Shown: one piece after another, positions 27,368 through 36,076 of the stretch
Layout of the letters: each line of letters starts with the position of its first letter
How positions within the stretch are numbered: the stretch's first letter is position 1
NCBI RefSeq assembly: GCF_001940245.1
Contig: NZ_MJIG01000006.1
Span: 1 to 45,000 of the forward strand
Source: Anaerostipes sp. 992a
GTDB lineage: Bacteria; Bacillota; Clostridia; Lachnospirales; Lachnospiraceae
Direction: 5' to 3'
Length of the DNA: 45,000 nt
Program-made: the position numbers and the translations under genes
Notes under the pieces: model-generated
The model's database searches: none
Told to the model about the DNA's origin: nothing
The model's input: the letters and a program-made list of their open reading frames with translations, nothing else

Positions 27368-29116
27368 TCAATCTTGGTTTGTGGGAAAGTTTGTAAAATA
27401 AGAAAAATCACAGGGACCATTTGTGAGAAAGCTACAATAAAAATCCTCATAATTGTTTGTTTCTTTGGCTATATTGTCGTAATGTTGCTTTGTTGACAAT
27501 ATTTCTAAAAAACCAATATAGTAAGATAAGTAATTACCGGGTTCGGCCAGAATACTGTCAAAGATATCTTCCGATACTTCTTCTTTTTCCAATCCCAGAT
27601 GGGATAAAAATTTAGTGACATTTCTTTTGTTCCATCCTTCATAATGTACACCAAGGTCAATGCGAGATGGAATTGCCAGATTTAAGATATGATTAATCTG
27701 AAAAAGTCGGGCAATAATAGCACTATCCTTCCCATAGTCTAAAAATGTATAACTAAGATTTTCTGCATAGGTGGCCCATCCTTCCACATAACCGTTATAA
27801 TCGCAGAGTGTGTGAATGGGATGGTCCAGATGGCTATAAAAATATGTGATCTGGTACAAATGACCAGGATAACCTTCGTGGGCCAGGACACTGTAAGGAG
27901 ACGTAAGGGAGGAAAGGGAAAATTGATTTAAATAAATGGTATTATCGTGAAAGGAATCGATGGAAGGAATCATGTAAAATGCGGGGCTCACGTAAGCTTC
28001 CAGACAGCTTGGTACAGTTTTTACCTGAAAGGATACGTTTGCAGGAGTAGGAAAATCTTTTGAAAGATGATTGCGCAGCCAGCTTAGTATGTCTTTTTCA
28101 GTAGACGGTACAAGCTCTGAAAGGTCTGTATCTAAAAAGCGGTCATAGGAAGCTGGATGGAGATATAGGATTTCTTCCAGTTCGTCATAGCAGTCGGAGA
28201 TATTGTCTTCGGTCATTTGGATCATCTGAGCAGGACTACGATCGGAGCCGGTGAGGGCAGCAGTCAGAGCTGCATAGTATTCTTTTCCTCTATCATAATA
28301 GCAGAGCCCAAGATCATTGGTTCCGGTCCCCTTTAACGAAAGAAGATTTTGCATCAGTGTACGGTAGGCTGGCAGAACGGTATGGAGAATGAGGGATTGG
28401 TTTCTTGCAGCATATGATTTTTTCTGCTTTGGGCTGAGGGAAAGGGAGGATATCCGTTCATCAAAGGTGGTAATAAGAGGCGTTTTTTCTTTTTCCTTTA
28501 AGAAGGCATTCATCTGAGAGATAATCTGATCCAAAATACGATCACAGACAAATAATCCTTGGGCAGATTTTTTCTCTTCCTGCTCAAAAAGCTGGTGGAA
28601 GTAATCGGGAATCTGTTCAAGCAGGGCAAAATAGGTCAGAATATCCTCTTCGGTCCGGAGTGGATATTCACATAAGGTCACAGGAAGCTGGGCCTGGAGA
28701 CCGGTAGTCGGAGAAAAAACTGTTTGATAGAGAGGAAACTGGGCCAGATTCTTTTGTCTCGTCAGGTAATCTTCTAATATGTGATAAAGTTTTTTCTGTT
28801 TTCTATTCAGGGATGAAGAGGAAAAAGAATGAAGCTTTTTTAATTCGTTTTCGTAGTCATCAGCATCAGAAAAGTAGGAGCCGGACAGGCTGGGAGCGGA
28901 GGCATGAATGCCGTATTTTTCTGGAGCAGATAAGCGATAGTGAAGAGTAATGCTGTCTGCGCTTACCCAATCTTCAAAGAGTTGGTCCAGATAGCCGGTA
29001 AAATCCTTTTGAACACCAGAAGTAGGTTCCTTTGCCCCGAAGAGAAAGGATACGACGGTCATAGAACCAATGCTGATAAACAGAATAAAGAAAAAACAAA
29101 ATAAATGTCGCTTCAT
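27368..29116 (-). CDS. DUF885-family membrane-anchored putative metallopeptidase
   Basis: 582 aa. An uncleaved-looking N-terminal membrane segment (about 5-27, no lipobox) suggests it is anchored and faces outward. The DUF885 signature HEGYPGH is at 413-419 in VLAHEGYPGHLYQITYFYSH, followed by GYVEGWATYAE, in which the Glu is the usual third ligand. The family is alpha-helical, carboxypeptidase-Taq-like, with largely unknown substrates. It is upstream of pckA on the same strand, but the strong promoter between them argues for separate regulation. It is divergent from metG. Confidence 0.85.
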   Translation of the reverse strand: MKRHLFCFFFILFISIGSMTVVSFLFGAKEPTSGVQKDFTGYLDQLFEDWVSADSITLHYRLSAPEKYGIHASAPSLSGSYFSDADDYENELKKLHSFSSSSLNRKQKKLYHILEDYLTRQKNLAQFPLYQTVFSPTTGLQAQLPVTLCEYPLRTEEDILTYFALLEQIPDYFHQLFEQEEKKSAQGLFVCDRILDQIISQMNAFLKEKEKTPLITTFDERISSLSLSPKQKKSYAARNQSLILHTVLPAYRTLMQNLLSLKGTGTNDLGLCYYDRGKEYYAALTAALTGSDRSPAQMIQMTEDNISDCYDELEEILYLHPASYDRFLDTDLSELVPSTEKDILSWLRNHLSKDFPTPANVSFQVKTVPSCLEAYVSPAFYMIPSIDSFHDNTIYLNQFSLSSLTSPYSVLAHEGYPGHLYQITYFYSHLDHPIHTLCDYNGYVEGWATYAENLSYTFLDYGKDSAIIARLFQINHILNLAIPSRIDLGVHYEGWNKRNVTKFLSHLGLEKEEVSEDIFDSILAEPGNYLSYYIGFLEILSTKQHYDNIAKETNNYEDFYCSFLTNGPCDFSYFTNFPTNQD

Positions 29117-29224
29117 AATTAAAGAACCTCGATCATATTCTTTTTAGAAAAGTCTTTCTACAAATAACTATGAAAAGAAGGAAAAAAGTATGTGGAAATC
29201 TTTTGGAAAGGAGGGATTGGTCCA

Positions 29225-29254
29225 TTGACGATTAATCGTGCAATGTACTATAAT
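29225..29254 (+). promoter_or_regulatory. Promoter of metG
   Basis: TTGACG, 18-nt spacer, TATAAT. The ~60-nt leader is too short for a T-box; only a small CATAGG/CCTATG inverted repeat is seen. Confidence 0.75.
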
Positions 29255-29321
29255 AAAGGATACGATAAGCCATAGGTGCTTAGAATAATTGCCTATGAAA
29301 AGAGAAAGACGGAGGAAAATG

Positions 29322-31271
29322 ATGAGTAAAAAACCGTATTATATGACGACAGCGATTGCATATACATCTGGGAAGCCTCATATTGGAAATACCTATGAGA
29401 TCGTTTTGGCAGATAGTATTGCAAGATTTAAAAGATTAGAAGGATATGATGTGTTCTTTCAGACAGGTACGGATGAACATGGACAGAAGATCGAGTTAAA
29501 AGCAGAGGATGCAGGAATTTCTCCAAAGGAATTTGTGGATAATGTATCTGGTGAGATCAAGAGAATCTGGGATTTGATGAATACTTCCTATGATAAATTT
29601 ATTCGTACAACAGATGAGTATCATGAAAAGCAGGTTCAAAAGATTTTTAAGAAATTATATGAAAAAGGGGATATCTATAAAGGATATTATGAAGGACTTT
29701 ATTGTACTCCTTGTGAATCCTTCTTTACAGAATCTCAGTTAGTAGATGGCAAGTGTCCTGACTGTGGACGTGAAGTACAGCCAGCTAAGGAAGAAGCTTA
29801 TTTCTTAAAATTAAGTAAGTATGCAGATCGTTTGATCGAACACATTAATACCCATCCGGAATTCATTCAGCCAGAATCCCGTAAGAACGAGATGATGAAT
29901 AACTTCCTGCTTCCAGGACTGCAGGATTTATGTGTATCCAGAACTTCTTTCAAATGGGGAATTCCTGTTGATTTTGATGAAGGACATATCGTATATGTAT
30001 GGCTGGATGCGTTGACCAACTATATTACTGGTATTGGATATGATGCTGATCATGAAGACGGATCTGAACAGTTTAACAAGTTCTGGCCGGCAGACTTGCA
30101 TCTGATCGGAAAAGATATTATCCGTTTCCATACCATCTACTGGCCAATTATCTTAATGGCATTGGATCTGCCTCTTCCAAAACAGGTATTTGGACATCCA
30201 TGGTTGTTACAGGGAGATGGCAAGATGAGCAAATCCAAAGGTAATGTATTATACGCAGATGATTTGGTTGATTTCTTTGGTGTAGATGCTGTACGTTACT
30301 TCGTACTTCATGAGATGCCATTTGAAAATGATGGAGTGATTTCCTGGGAATTAATGGTAGAGCGTATGAACTCTGATCTTGCCAATACACTTGGAAATCT
30401 GGTAAATCGTACTATTTCCATGTCTAATAAATATTTTGATGGAATCGTAGAAGATAAAGGTGTGGAAGAAGAGGTAGATGCAGACTTAAAAGCAGTCGTA
30501 ACTGGTACAAAAGCCAAAGTAGTGAAAAAGATGGCAGATTTAAGAGTTGCAGATGCGATGACAGAAATCTTTACGTTATTTAAACGATGCAATAAATATA
30601 TCGATGAGACAATGCCTTGGGCTCTGGCAAAGGACGAAAGCAAGAAGGATCGTCTGGCAACTGTTCTTTATAACCTGGTAGAAGGAATCTGCACAGGTGC
30701 AGCACTGTTAGAACCATTTATGCCAGAGACAACCGAAAAGATTCTGGCTCAGTTAAATGCAAAGAAGAAGACATTTGAAGAACTGGATACATTTGGCTCC
30801 TATGTGAATGGAACAAAGGTAACAGAAAAACCAGAAATCTTATTCGCACGTCTGGATGTAAAAGAAGTGATGAAGGAAGTAGAAGAGCTTCAGAAGAAAC
30901 AGAAGTTAGAGGCAGAAGGCCCATTCATCGACATAGAACCAAAACCAGAGGTTACCTTCGATGACTTTATGAAGATGCAGTTCCAGGTTGGAGAGATCAT
31001 TGCTTGTGAAGAAGTGAAGAAATCCAAAAAGCTTCTTTGCTCTCAGGTAAAGATTGGATCTCAGGTAAAACAGATCGTATCTGGAATTAAGGCACATTAT
31101 ACACCAGAAGAGATGGTAGGCAAGAAGGTAATGGTGCTTGTCAACTTAAAACCAGCCAAGTTAGCAGGAGTATTATCTGAAGGAATGATTCTTTGTGCAG
31201 AAAACGAAAAGGGTGAATTAGCCATCGTTGGACCAGAGAAGGATATGCCTCCAGGAGCAGAAATCTGCTAG
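29322..31271 (+). CDS. metG: Methionyl-tRNA synthetase
   Basis: 649 aa from the second of two adjacent ATGs, 6 nt after GGAGG. It charges tRNA-Met and tRNA-fMet. Class I motifs HIGN (20-23) and KMSKS (301-305) are intact, and a CxxC...CxxC zinc knuckle (CTPCESFF...CPDCG) lies between. The anticodon-binding helical domain spans about 380-530. A C-terminal tRNA-binding OB fold from about 545 (DFMKMQFQVGEIIACEEVKKSKKL...LVNLKPAKLAGVLSEGMIL) gives the Bacillus-type long form. It is followed by two hairpins. Confidence 0.97.
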   Translation: MSKKPYYMTTAIAYTSGKPHIGNTYEIVLADSIARFKRLEGYDVFFQTGTDEHGQKIELKAEDAGISPKEFVDNVSGEIKRIWDLMNTSYDKFIRTTDEYHEKQVQKIFKKLYEKGDIYKGYYEGLYCTPCESFFTESQLVDGKCPDCGREVQPAKEEAYFLKLSKYADRLIEHINTHPEFIQPESRKNEMMNNFLLPGLQDLCVSRTSFKWGIPVDFDEGHIVYVWLDALTNYITGIGYDADHEDGSEQFNKFWPADLHLIGKDIIRFHTIYWPIILMALDLPLPKQVFGHPWLLQGDGKMSKSKGNVLYADDLVDFFGVDAVRYFVLHEMPFENDGVISWELMVERMNSDLANTLGNLVNRTISMSNKYFDGIVEDKGVEEEVDADLKAVVTGTKAKVVKKMADLRVADAMTEIFTLFKRCNKYIDETMPWALAKDESKKDRLATVLYNLVEGICTGAALLEPFMPETTEKILAQLNAKKKTFEELDTFGSYVNGTKVTEKPEILFARLDVKEVMKEVEELQKKQKLEAEGPFIDIEPKPEVTFDDFMKMQFQVGEIIACEEVKKSKKLLCSQVKIGSQVKQIVSGIKAHYTPEEMVGKKVMVLVNLKPAKLAGVLSEGMILCAENEKGELAIVGPEKDMPPGAEIC

Positions 31272-31292
31272 AATATATAGGATTATAAAAAT

Positions 31293-31355
31293 AGGAGTTT
31301 CGCATAAAAAGTGAGATTGGATGGATGTTACTTTTGGGGCGAGGCTCCTTTTTTA
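31293..31355 (+). terminator. Terminator after metG
   Basis: AGGAGTTTCGC pairs with GCGAGGCTCCT (two G-U pairs), with a 35-nt apical region and a T6 tail. Confidence 0.75.
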
Positions 31356-31390
31356 TGGAATAGGATATTTCTTTTTCTATTCCATAAAAA
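31350..31390. repeat. Inverted repeat next to the metG terminator
   Basis: TTTTTATGGAATAG and its exact complement around a 13-nt loop. Its left arm shares the T-run of the metG terminator, so the two folds compete. Function unknown. Confidence 0.6.
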
Positions 31391-31450
31391 CACTGCGTGA
31401 GGATCGCATTGCGGCGGATAGGAAGGCTATGAAAGCAGTATTCATTTGAA

Positions 31451-31491
31451 TTGACAGATGTGAAAAAATAATTTAAAATGGTGTATATACA
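31451..31491 (+). promoter_or_regulatory. Promoter and probable operator of the marR-DUF2148 operon
   Basis: TTGACA (31451-31456), 17 nt, TAAAAT (31474-31479). A TGTATATACA palindrome at 31482-31491 sits at the expected start of transcription, a usual place for MarR autorepression. Confidence 0.7.
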
Positions 31492-31507
31492 ACAAAAGGA
31501 GGTAAGC

Positions 31508-31945
31508 ATGAAACCAAAAGATCTGCCTTGTATTTGTATCAGACTCAGGAGAAGCAGTCAGGCCCTTACAGCTTTGTATAATCAGGCTCTGGAAGCCAAT
31601 GGATTGACTATTTCCCAGTATCAGTTGATGGAGAAGATTACAAAGAATCCTGGGTGCAGTACCAGCCAGATTGCCAATGAGGTACATCTGGAAAGGTCAA
31701 CTCTTGCGAGAAATCTGTCTAGGCTTGCGGCAGAAGGGATGATCATGGATGCTTCACTTAAGGGAAAACGAAACAGTCAGTGGCATTTGACCCAGCAGGG
31801 AAAGGATGCATTGGAGCAGGCACAGGAAGGCTGGCAAAGGGCACAAACAAGAGTATATGAGGAGATAGGGGAAGAAAAAATGGAGACATTTCTGGAGGTT
31901 ATGTCACAGCTACAAAACATTGGAGAACAGGAGGAAGTCAAATGA
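31508..31945 (+). CDS. MarR-family transcriptional regulator
   Basis: 145 aa, ATG at 31508 just after AAAGGAGG; the upstream in-frame start at 31478 overlaps the promoter. The winged helix is CSTSQIANEVHLERSTLARNLSRLAAEGMIMDASLKGKRNSQWHLTQQG, with the usual flanking helices; the N-terminal ICIRLRRSSQALTALYNQALEANGLTISQYQLM is typical MarR. It carries several Cys near the N-terminus (CICIR) and one in the recognition region, which could be redox sensitive. It overlaps the DUF2148 gene by 4 nt, so the pair is coupled and probably self-regulated. Confidence 0.88.
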   Translation: MKPKDLPCICIRLRRSSQALTALYNQALEANGLTISQYQLMEKITKNPGCSTSQIANEVHLERSTLARNLSRLAAEGMIMDASLKGKRNSQWHLTQQGKDALEQAQEGWQRAQTRVYEEIGEEKMETFLEVMSQLQNIGEQEEVK

Positions 31946-32475
31946 TTTACAAAAGTGCAGAAATAGAAGCAAAAGCAGCAGTGGAGATTGGAATGCACAT
32001 GTGTGCAGCAGCCAGAACAGCACCAAAGGCCAGAGGAATCGATTACATTGAGACCATGGTTTTATCAGGGGAAGAAAAGGATCAGCTGGCTGCAAAGCTT
32101 AAGGAGATGGGAGAGCAGCAGAACATTGCTTTTTATGTCCGGGATGCAGGAAATCTTCTTCAAGCTCAGGCACTGGTATTGATTGGTGTGAAAGAAGGAA
32201 AACGTGGTTTGGGAGAGGGATGTGGTTATTGCCATTTTGGAAGCTGTGAGGGATGCAGTAAAGCAGGAGGAACTTGTGTCTTTGACAGTATGGATCTTGG
32301 GATTGCCATTGGATCAGCAGTATCTGTAGGGGCAGATTTGCGGGCAGATACCCGTGTGATGTATTCCATTGGAAAAGCAGCCATTGCGATGGATCTGTTT
32401 GAGGGAAAAGCACAGGTAGTCATGGGAATTCCAGTGTCCATCAGTGGAAAATCACCATTCTTTGATCGGAAGTAA
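31942..32475 (+). CDS. DUF2148 ferredoxin-like protein
   Basis: 177 aa. The central Cys-rich run (GCGYCHFGSCEGC...GGTC) is the DUF2148 signature, suggesting a metal or Fe-S site. Start region MIYKSAEIEAKAAVEIGMHMCAAARTAPKARGID and the end (IGKAAIAMDLFEGKAQVVMGIPVSISGKSPFFDR) also match the family, common in anaerobes. No catalytic role is established. It is soluble and encoded with a MarR regulator. The operon converges on the nitroreductase. Confidence 0.88.
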   Translation: MIYKSAEIEAKAAVEIGMHMCAAARTAPKARGIDYIETMVLSGEEKDQLAAKLKEMGEQQNIAFYVRDAGNLLQAQALVLIGVKEGKRGLGEGCGYCHFGSCEGCSKAGGTCVFDSMDLGIAIGSAVSVGADLRADTRVMYSIGKAAIAMDLFEGKAQVVMGIPVSISGKSPFFDRK

Positions 32476-32511
32476 GGTTTCTCTCTTCGAAAGGATATAT
32501 GCGGAATATTA

Positions 32512-32553
32512 GAACAACCTGATGTCTGGATAGATTCAGACATCAGGTTGTTC
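32512..32553. terminator. 17-bp perfect hairpin between convergent operons
   Basis: Arms GAACAACCTGATGTCTG and complement, 8-nt loop. It lies between the ends of the DUF2148 and nitroreductase genes. No long T-run, so a weak or bidirectional terminator is inferred. Confidence 0.65.
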
Positions 32554-32569
32554 TTACGTTCTGGCACCC

Positions 32570-33091
32570 TTATTCTACATAAAAAACATAGGAATCTTTT
32601 CTAGGAGCAGCTTCTGGTTCTTCTCCGTCTATATATCCTAAGACACAATGTCCGATTCCTTCATAATCACCTTCAATACCCAGGGATTTTAGGAGTTCTT
32701 TTCCTTCTTCGGATTCAAATTCTTCTTTTGCACGGTGAATCCAGCAGCTTCCAATGCCACAAGCATGGGCTGCGTTCATAAGATTGCCCATGACAAGACT
32801 TCCATCATAGGTATAAGTTGGGCGTTCTTTGTTCGCTAAAACGATGAGTACCACAGGTGCTCCATAAAATGGATCAGAATCGGTTCCCATGATTTTGGCA
32901 TTCATGGCAGAAAGTTTATCTCGAAGTTCTTTATTGGTTACCGCAATAATAATTGGAGACTGCTTTCCCATTCCAGTAGCAGCATAAGTACCAGCTTTCA
33001 GAATGGTATCCAGTGTTTCTTTTGGAATCATATCAGATTTATATTTACGAATACTTCTTCTGGTAATCATATTGTTGATAATTGTTTCCAT
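32570..33091 (-). CDS. Nitroreductase-family FMN oxidoreductase
   Basis: 173 aa, compact nitroreductase. N-terminal MITRRSIRKYKSDMIPKETLDTILKAGTYAATGMGKQSPIIIAV holds the FMN phosphate-binding RRSIR and the active-site loop; GSLVMGNLMNAAHACGIGSCWIH is the second FMN segment; the C-terminus has the usual GHCVLGYIDG. It reduces nitro-, quinone- or enoate-type compounds with NAD(P)H; natural substrate unknown. It is the last gene of a minus-strand operon after murG (19-nt gap). Confidence 0.92.
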   Translation of the reverse strand: METIINNMITRRSIRKYKSDMIPKETLDTILKAGTYAATGMGKQSPIIIAVTNKELRDKLSAMNAKIMGTDSDPFYGAPVVLIVLANKERPTYTYDGSLVMGNLMNAAHACGIGSCWIHRAKEEFESEEGKELLKSLGIEGDYEGIGHCVLGYIDGEEPEAAPRKDSYVFYVE

Positions 33092-33110
33092 TTCATTATT
33101 ACCTCCATAT

Positions 33111-34175
33111 TTATTTTACTAATTCGTCGATCAATCCCATAATAGTTGCAATCGGATCAGCCAGTTTGCTTTGTTCCATTGCGTGTACATAATCTGCTCG
33201 TTTTTCATATACAGTATTTACTGCATTTAACAGGCTTTCTTCCGTAACATCTTCTTCCTGAAGCACAAAGCTGTAGCCCTGCTTTTCGAAGGAAGCAGCA
33301 TTTAAGATCTGGTCTCCACGACTTGCCTGTGCGGAAAGAGGAATTAAGATATTTGGTTTTCTTAAGGCCAGAATCTCGCAGATGGCATTGGCACCAGCAC
33401 GGGAAATCATAAGATCCGCACATGCAAATAAGTCCCTCAGCTCATCTTTAATGTATTCAAACTGTACATAGCCAGAAGTGCCCTCTAAGGATTTGTCCAG
33501 ATTGCCATTTCCACATAAATGAACAATTTGGAATTTTTTTAATAAAGTATCCAGTTCTCCTCTGACTGCATTGTTGATGGCTACAGAGCCTAAGCTTCCG
33601 CCCATGATCAGAAGAACTGGTTTTGTATGGTCAAACCCACAGAACTGTAATCCCTTTTCTTTATCTCCCTGGAACAACTCTTCACGGATTGGAGATCCGG
33701 TGAGAACAGCCTTTCCTTCTGGAAGGTGCTTTAAGGTTTCCGGGAAGTTACAGCAGACTTTAGAAGCACTTGGAAGGCTTAGCTTGTTAGCCAGACCTGG
33801 AGTCATATCGGATTCATGGATAATGACAGGAATGCCTTTATGTTTTGCAGCTAAAACGACAGGAACTGTAACAAAACCGCCTTTGGAAAAGACGATGTCT
33901 GGTTTTAATTTACGCATGAAAGCTCTGGCTTCAAAATATCCCTTCATCACTTTAAATGGATCGGAAAAGTTTTTAAGATCAAAGTAGCGGCGCAGCTTAC
34001 CAGAAGAAATCCCATAATAAGGAATGTTGATATCTTCGATCAGCTTGCGCTCCATTCCTTCGTAAGAGCCGATATAACGAATATCGAAGCCTTTTTTCTG
34101 CAGTGCAGGTACAAGAGCCATATTAGGGGTTACGTGTCCGGCAGTACCGCCACCGGTTAAAATAATTCGTTTCAT
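33111..34175 (-). CDS. murG: UDP-GlcNAc:undecaprenyl-PP-MurNAc-pentapeptide GlcNAc transferase
   Basis: 354 aa, normal MurG length. Adds GlcNAc to lipid I at the inner face of the membrane. GT28 N-terminal [29 protein letters not shown] and TGSPIREE are the acceptor-side motifs, and [41 protein letters not shown] the UDP-GlcNAc side. It sits outside a division/cell-wall cluster, which is unusual for a murG; a paralogue elsewhere is possible. It starts 9 nt after the TSCPD gene ends. Confidence 0.93.
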   Translation of the reverse strand: MKRIILTGGGTAGHVTPNMALVPALQKKGFDIRYIGSYEGMERKLIEDINIPYYGISSGKLRRYFDLKNFSDPFKVMKGYFEARAFMRKLKPDIVFSKGGFVTVPVVLAAKHKGIPVIIHESDMTPGLANKLSLPSASKVCCNFPETLKHLPEGKAVLTGSPIREELFQGDKEKGLQFCGFDHTKPVLLIMGGSLGSVAINNAVRGELDTLLKKFQIVHLCGNGNLDKSLEGTSGYVQFEYIKDELRDLFACADLMISRAGANAICEILALRKPNILIPLSAQASRGDQILNAASFEKQGYSFVLQEEDVTEESLLNAVNTVYEKRADYVHAMEQSKLADPIATIMGLIDELVK

Positions 34176-34184
34176 AACTACCTC

Positions 34185-34430
34185 CTAATGCTCTTCCTGA
34201 TAGCGTTTTAATGCAAGTGCCAGCTGATCAGGGCAGGAGGTACCGCGAAAACCACATTGAATGCCGGAAAGCTTGTCGATTACTTCATTGACTGGAAGTC
34301 CTTTTGCCAGTGCAGCTACTCCCTGCGTATTTCCCTGGCATCCGCCAATAAATGTAATATCTTTTAAAATTCCGTCTTCTACTTCAAATTCAATAGAACG
34401 GGCACAGGTCCCTTTTGTCTTATAAATCAT
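34185..34430 (-). CDS. TSCPD-domain protein (TIGR03905 type)
   Basis: 81 aa from the ATG at 34430 (AAGGA upstream); the longer reading to 34460 lacks a better ribosome site. The motifs GGCQGNTQGVAALAKG and GTSCPDQLALAL define the TSCPD domain, also found at the end of class II ribonucleotide reductases. As a stand-alone small protein its role is unknown; the conserved cysteines (including CARS and CPDQ) suggest metal or thiol chemistry. First gene of the operon with murG and the nitroreductase. A possible -10 (TATAAT, minus strand) lies at 34513-34508. Confidence 0.85.
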   Translation of the reverse strand: MIYKTKGTCARSIEFEVEDGILKDITFIGGCQGNTQGVAALAKGLPVNEVIDKLSGIQCGFRGTSCPDQLALALKRYQEEH

Positions 34431-34643
34431 AGAGAATCGTCCTTTCTTGTATACAATCATTTGGTGTGAAGCAAAAAGGTTCTTTTATGAATCCTGCTTC
34501 AACGGACATTATAGCATAGATTTTAGAAATAAAAACAGCGAATTGGGGATTTCATGATTTTTTATCACCAGCTGGAAGCTTTTCGCTTCCTATGCTATAC
34601 TGAAGAAGGTTAAATATGAGTGATAAAACACAGGAGGAAATGT

Positions 34644-35342
34644 ATGGAATATATTGGAATTATCGGTGCGATGCCTGAAGAGGTAGAGCAGCTGATCGGG
34701 CAGATGACAGATAGCGAAAAAAAGACAATGGCCGGTATGGATTTTTATAACGGAAGCTTATGGGGAAAGAAAGCCGTGGTTGTAAAAAGTGGCATCGGCA
34801 AGGTGAATATGGCGGCCTGTACACAGATTCTGGCAAGCATCTATGGCGTGGATGCACTGATCAACACCGGTGTGGCAGGTGGACTTTATGGTCCGATCAA
34901 TATTGGAGACATTGTCATATCTTCGGATACGCTGCAACATGATATGGATGCTACCGGATTTGGATATGATCTGGGAGTGATTCCGCAGATGGAGCAGTCT
35001 GTTTTCTATGGTGACCAGAACTTGATCGCCAAGGCGAAGGAGGCATGTGAAGAGGTCAATCCGGAGATTTCCGTATATGTAGGACGGGTATTGAGCGGTG
35101 ATCAGTTTATCAGCTCTGATGAGAAGAAAAATGATCTGATTCAGCAGTTTCAAGGATACTGTGCCGAGATGGAAGGAGCGGCGATGGCCCAGGTGGCATA
35201 TTTGAATCAGATTCCTTTTGTAGTCATCCGTGCTATTTCTGATAAGGCAGATCACAGTGCGACAATGAATTACAATGAATTTGAAGAACAGGCAATTATA
35301 CACACAGTTCGACTGTTAAAGGCGATGTTTGCAAAATTATAA
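34644..35342 (+). CDS. mtnN: 5'-methylthioadenosine/S-adenosylhomocysteine nucleosidase
   Basis: 232 aa, ATG at 34644 after AGGAGG. It splits MTA and SAH to adenine and the thiosugar in the methionine/SAM salvage path. Typical motifs: IGIIGAMPEEVEQL at the N-terminus (catalytic Glu in MPEE), NTGVAGGL, GDQFISS, and CAEMEGAAMAQVA with the ribose-binding MEGAA. The C-terminal Asp is in VIRAISDKAD. The neighbour spacing suggests a single-gene transcript; a TATACT box 23-30 nt upstream of the SD may be its -10. Confidence 0.96.
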   Translation: MEYIGIIGAMPEEVEQLIGQMTDSEKKTMAGMDFYNGSLWGKKAVVVKSGIGKVNMAACTQILASIYGVDALINTGVAGGLYGPINIGDIVISSDTLQHDMDATGFGYDLGVIPQMEQSVFYGDQNLIAKAKEACEEVNPEISVYVGRVLSGDQFISSDEKKNDLIQQFQGYCAEMEGAAMAQVAYLNQIPFVVIRAISDKADHSATMNYNEFEEQAIIHTVRLLKAMFAKL

Positions 35343-35467
35343 TCCACATTTGACGAACGAATTTTAATGAGAAACAACTCTCTTCTTTTTATAATGAAAG
35401 TATCTCAGGCCAGAGAAATTTCTAAGACGCATTGGAAGCGTTATGTAATAAAGAAGGGAGTTTTTTT

Positions 35468-36076
35468 ATGTTACAGAAAATCATGGAACAGTCATTTTGG
35501 GCATTTGCCCTGGAAGCAGCAGTGTTGATCGGAGTTCTGTCAAAGATAGGTATTCTCATACATTATAACAGGCTGATTGGCGAGTCAGAACAGATGGAGA
35601 GAGTACATACCAGGTGGCTAAAGTCATTGAAAAAAAGATTTGATGGATATGGGCAGTTAAACTTTCGGGTGGAAAACCCGGAAAACTTTGTGGATAAATA
35701 CATGGAAATGGACCGCATTTGTGGATTAAAAAGCAGAGTGTTTTGTAAAATTCCATTGGTATGTGCTTTGATCATAGGACTGGCAGCGTGTCAGGGAAAA
35801 GAAGACTGGATCTTTGGAACAGGAATGAACCTGATGATGGTATTTTTCATCATGGAGCTTTTGATTGATTCGAAAGCCGCCGTCCCTCTTGTCAGAACGA
35901 ATCTGTTGTTATCCATCGAAAAGGGAATGATAAATAAGAAGAAGGCGGCAGTAGGAAAGCCGATGCGTCAGAGAAGAAGGATGGAAGAAGAGGCAGCGGT
36001 GTCCAGAGAGGAAAAGCTGTCTCAGGAGGAAATAGAGGTGTTTGGACAGATCTTGAAGGAATGGTGGGAATTTTAA
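35468..36076 (+). CDS. Uncharacterised membrane protein
   Basis: 202 aa, ATG at 35468 after AAGGGAG. Three predicted membrane segments (about 10-32, 91-108, 116-134). Between the first and second lies a soluble stretch of about 58 residues, and the C-terminus is a charged tail (KKKAAVGKPMRQRRRMEEEAA...) ending in KEWWEF. No family was recognised. Its stop overlaps the next ATG by one base (TAATG), so it is translated together with the PdaA-like lipoprotein and may act in the same envelope process. Confidence 0.75.
   Translation: MLQKIMEQSFWAFALEAAVLIGVLSKIGILIHYNRLIGESEQMERVHTRWLKSLKKRFDGYGQLNFRVENPENFVDKYMEMDRICGLKSRVFCKIPLVCALIIGLAACQGKEDWIFGTGMNLMMVFFIMELLIDSKAAVPLVRTNLLLSIEKGMINKKKAAVGKPMRQRRRMEEEAAVSREEKLSQEEIEVFGQILKEWWEF

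Noticed and set aside
29225-29321. T-box or SAM riboswitch before metG
   Set aside because: The leader from the promoter is only about 60 nt and shows no T-box or SAM riboswitch core.
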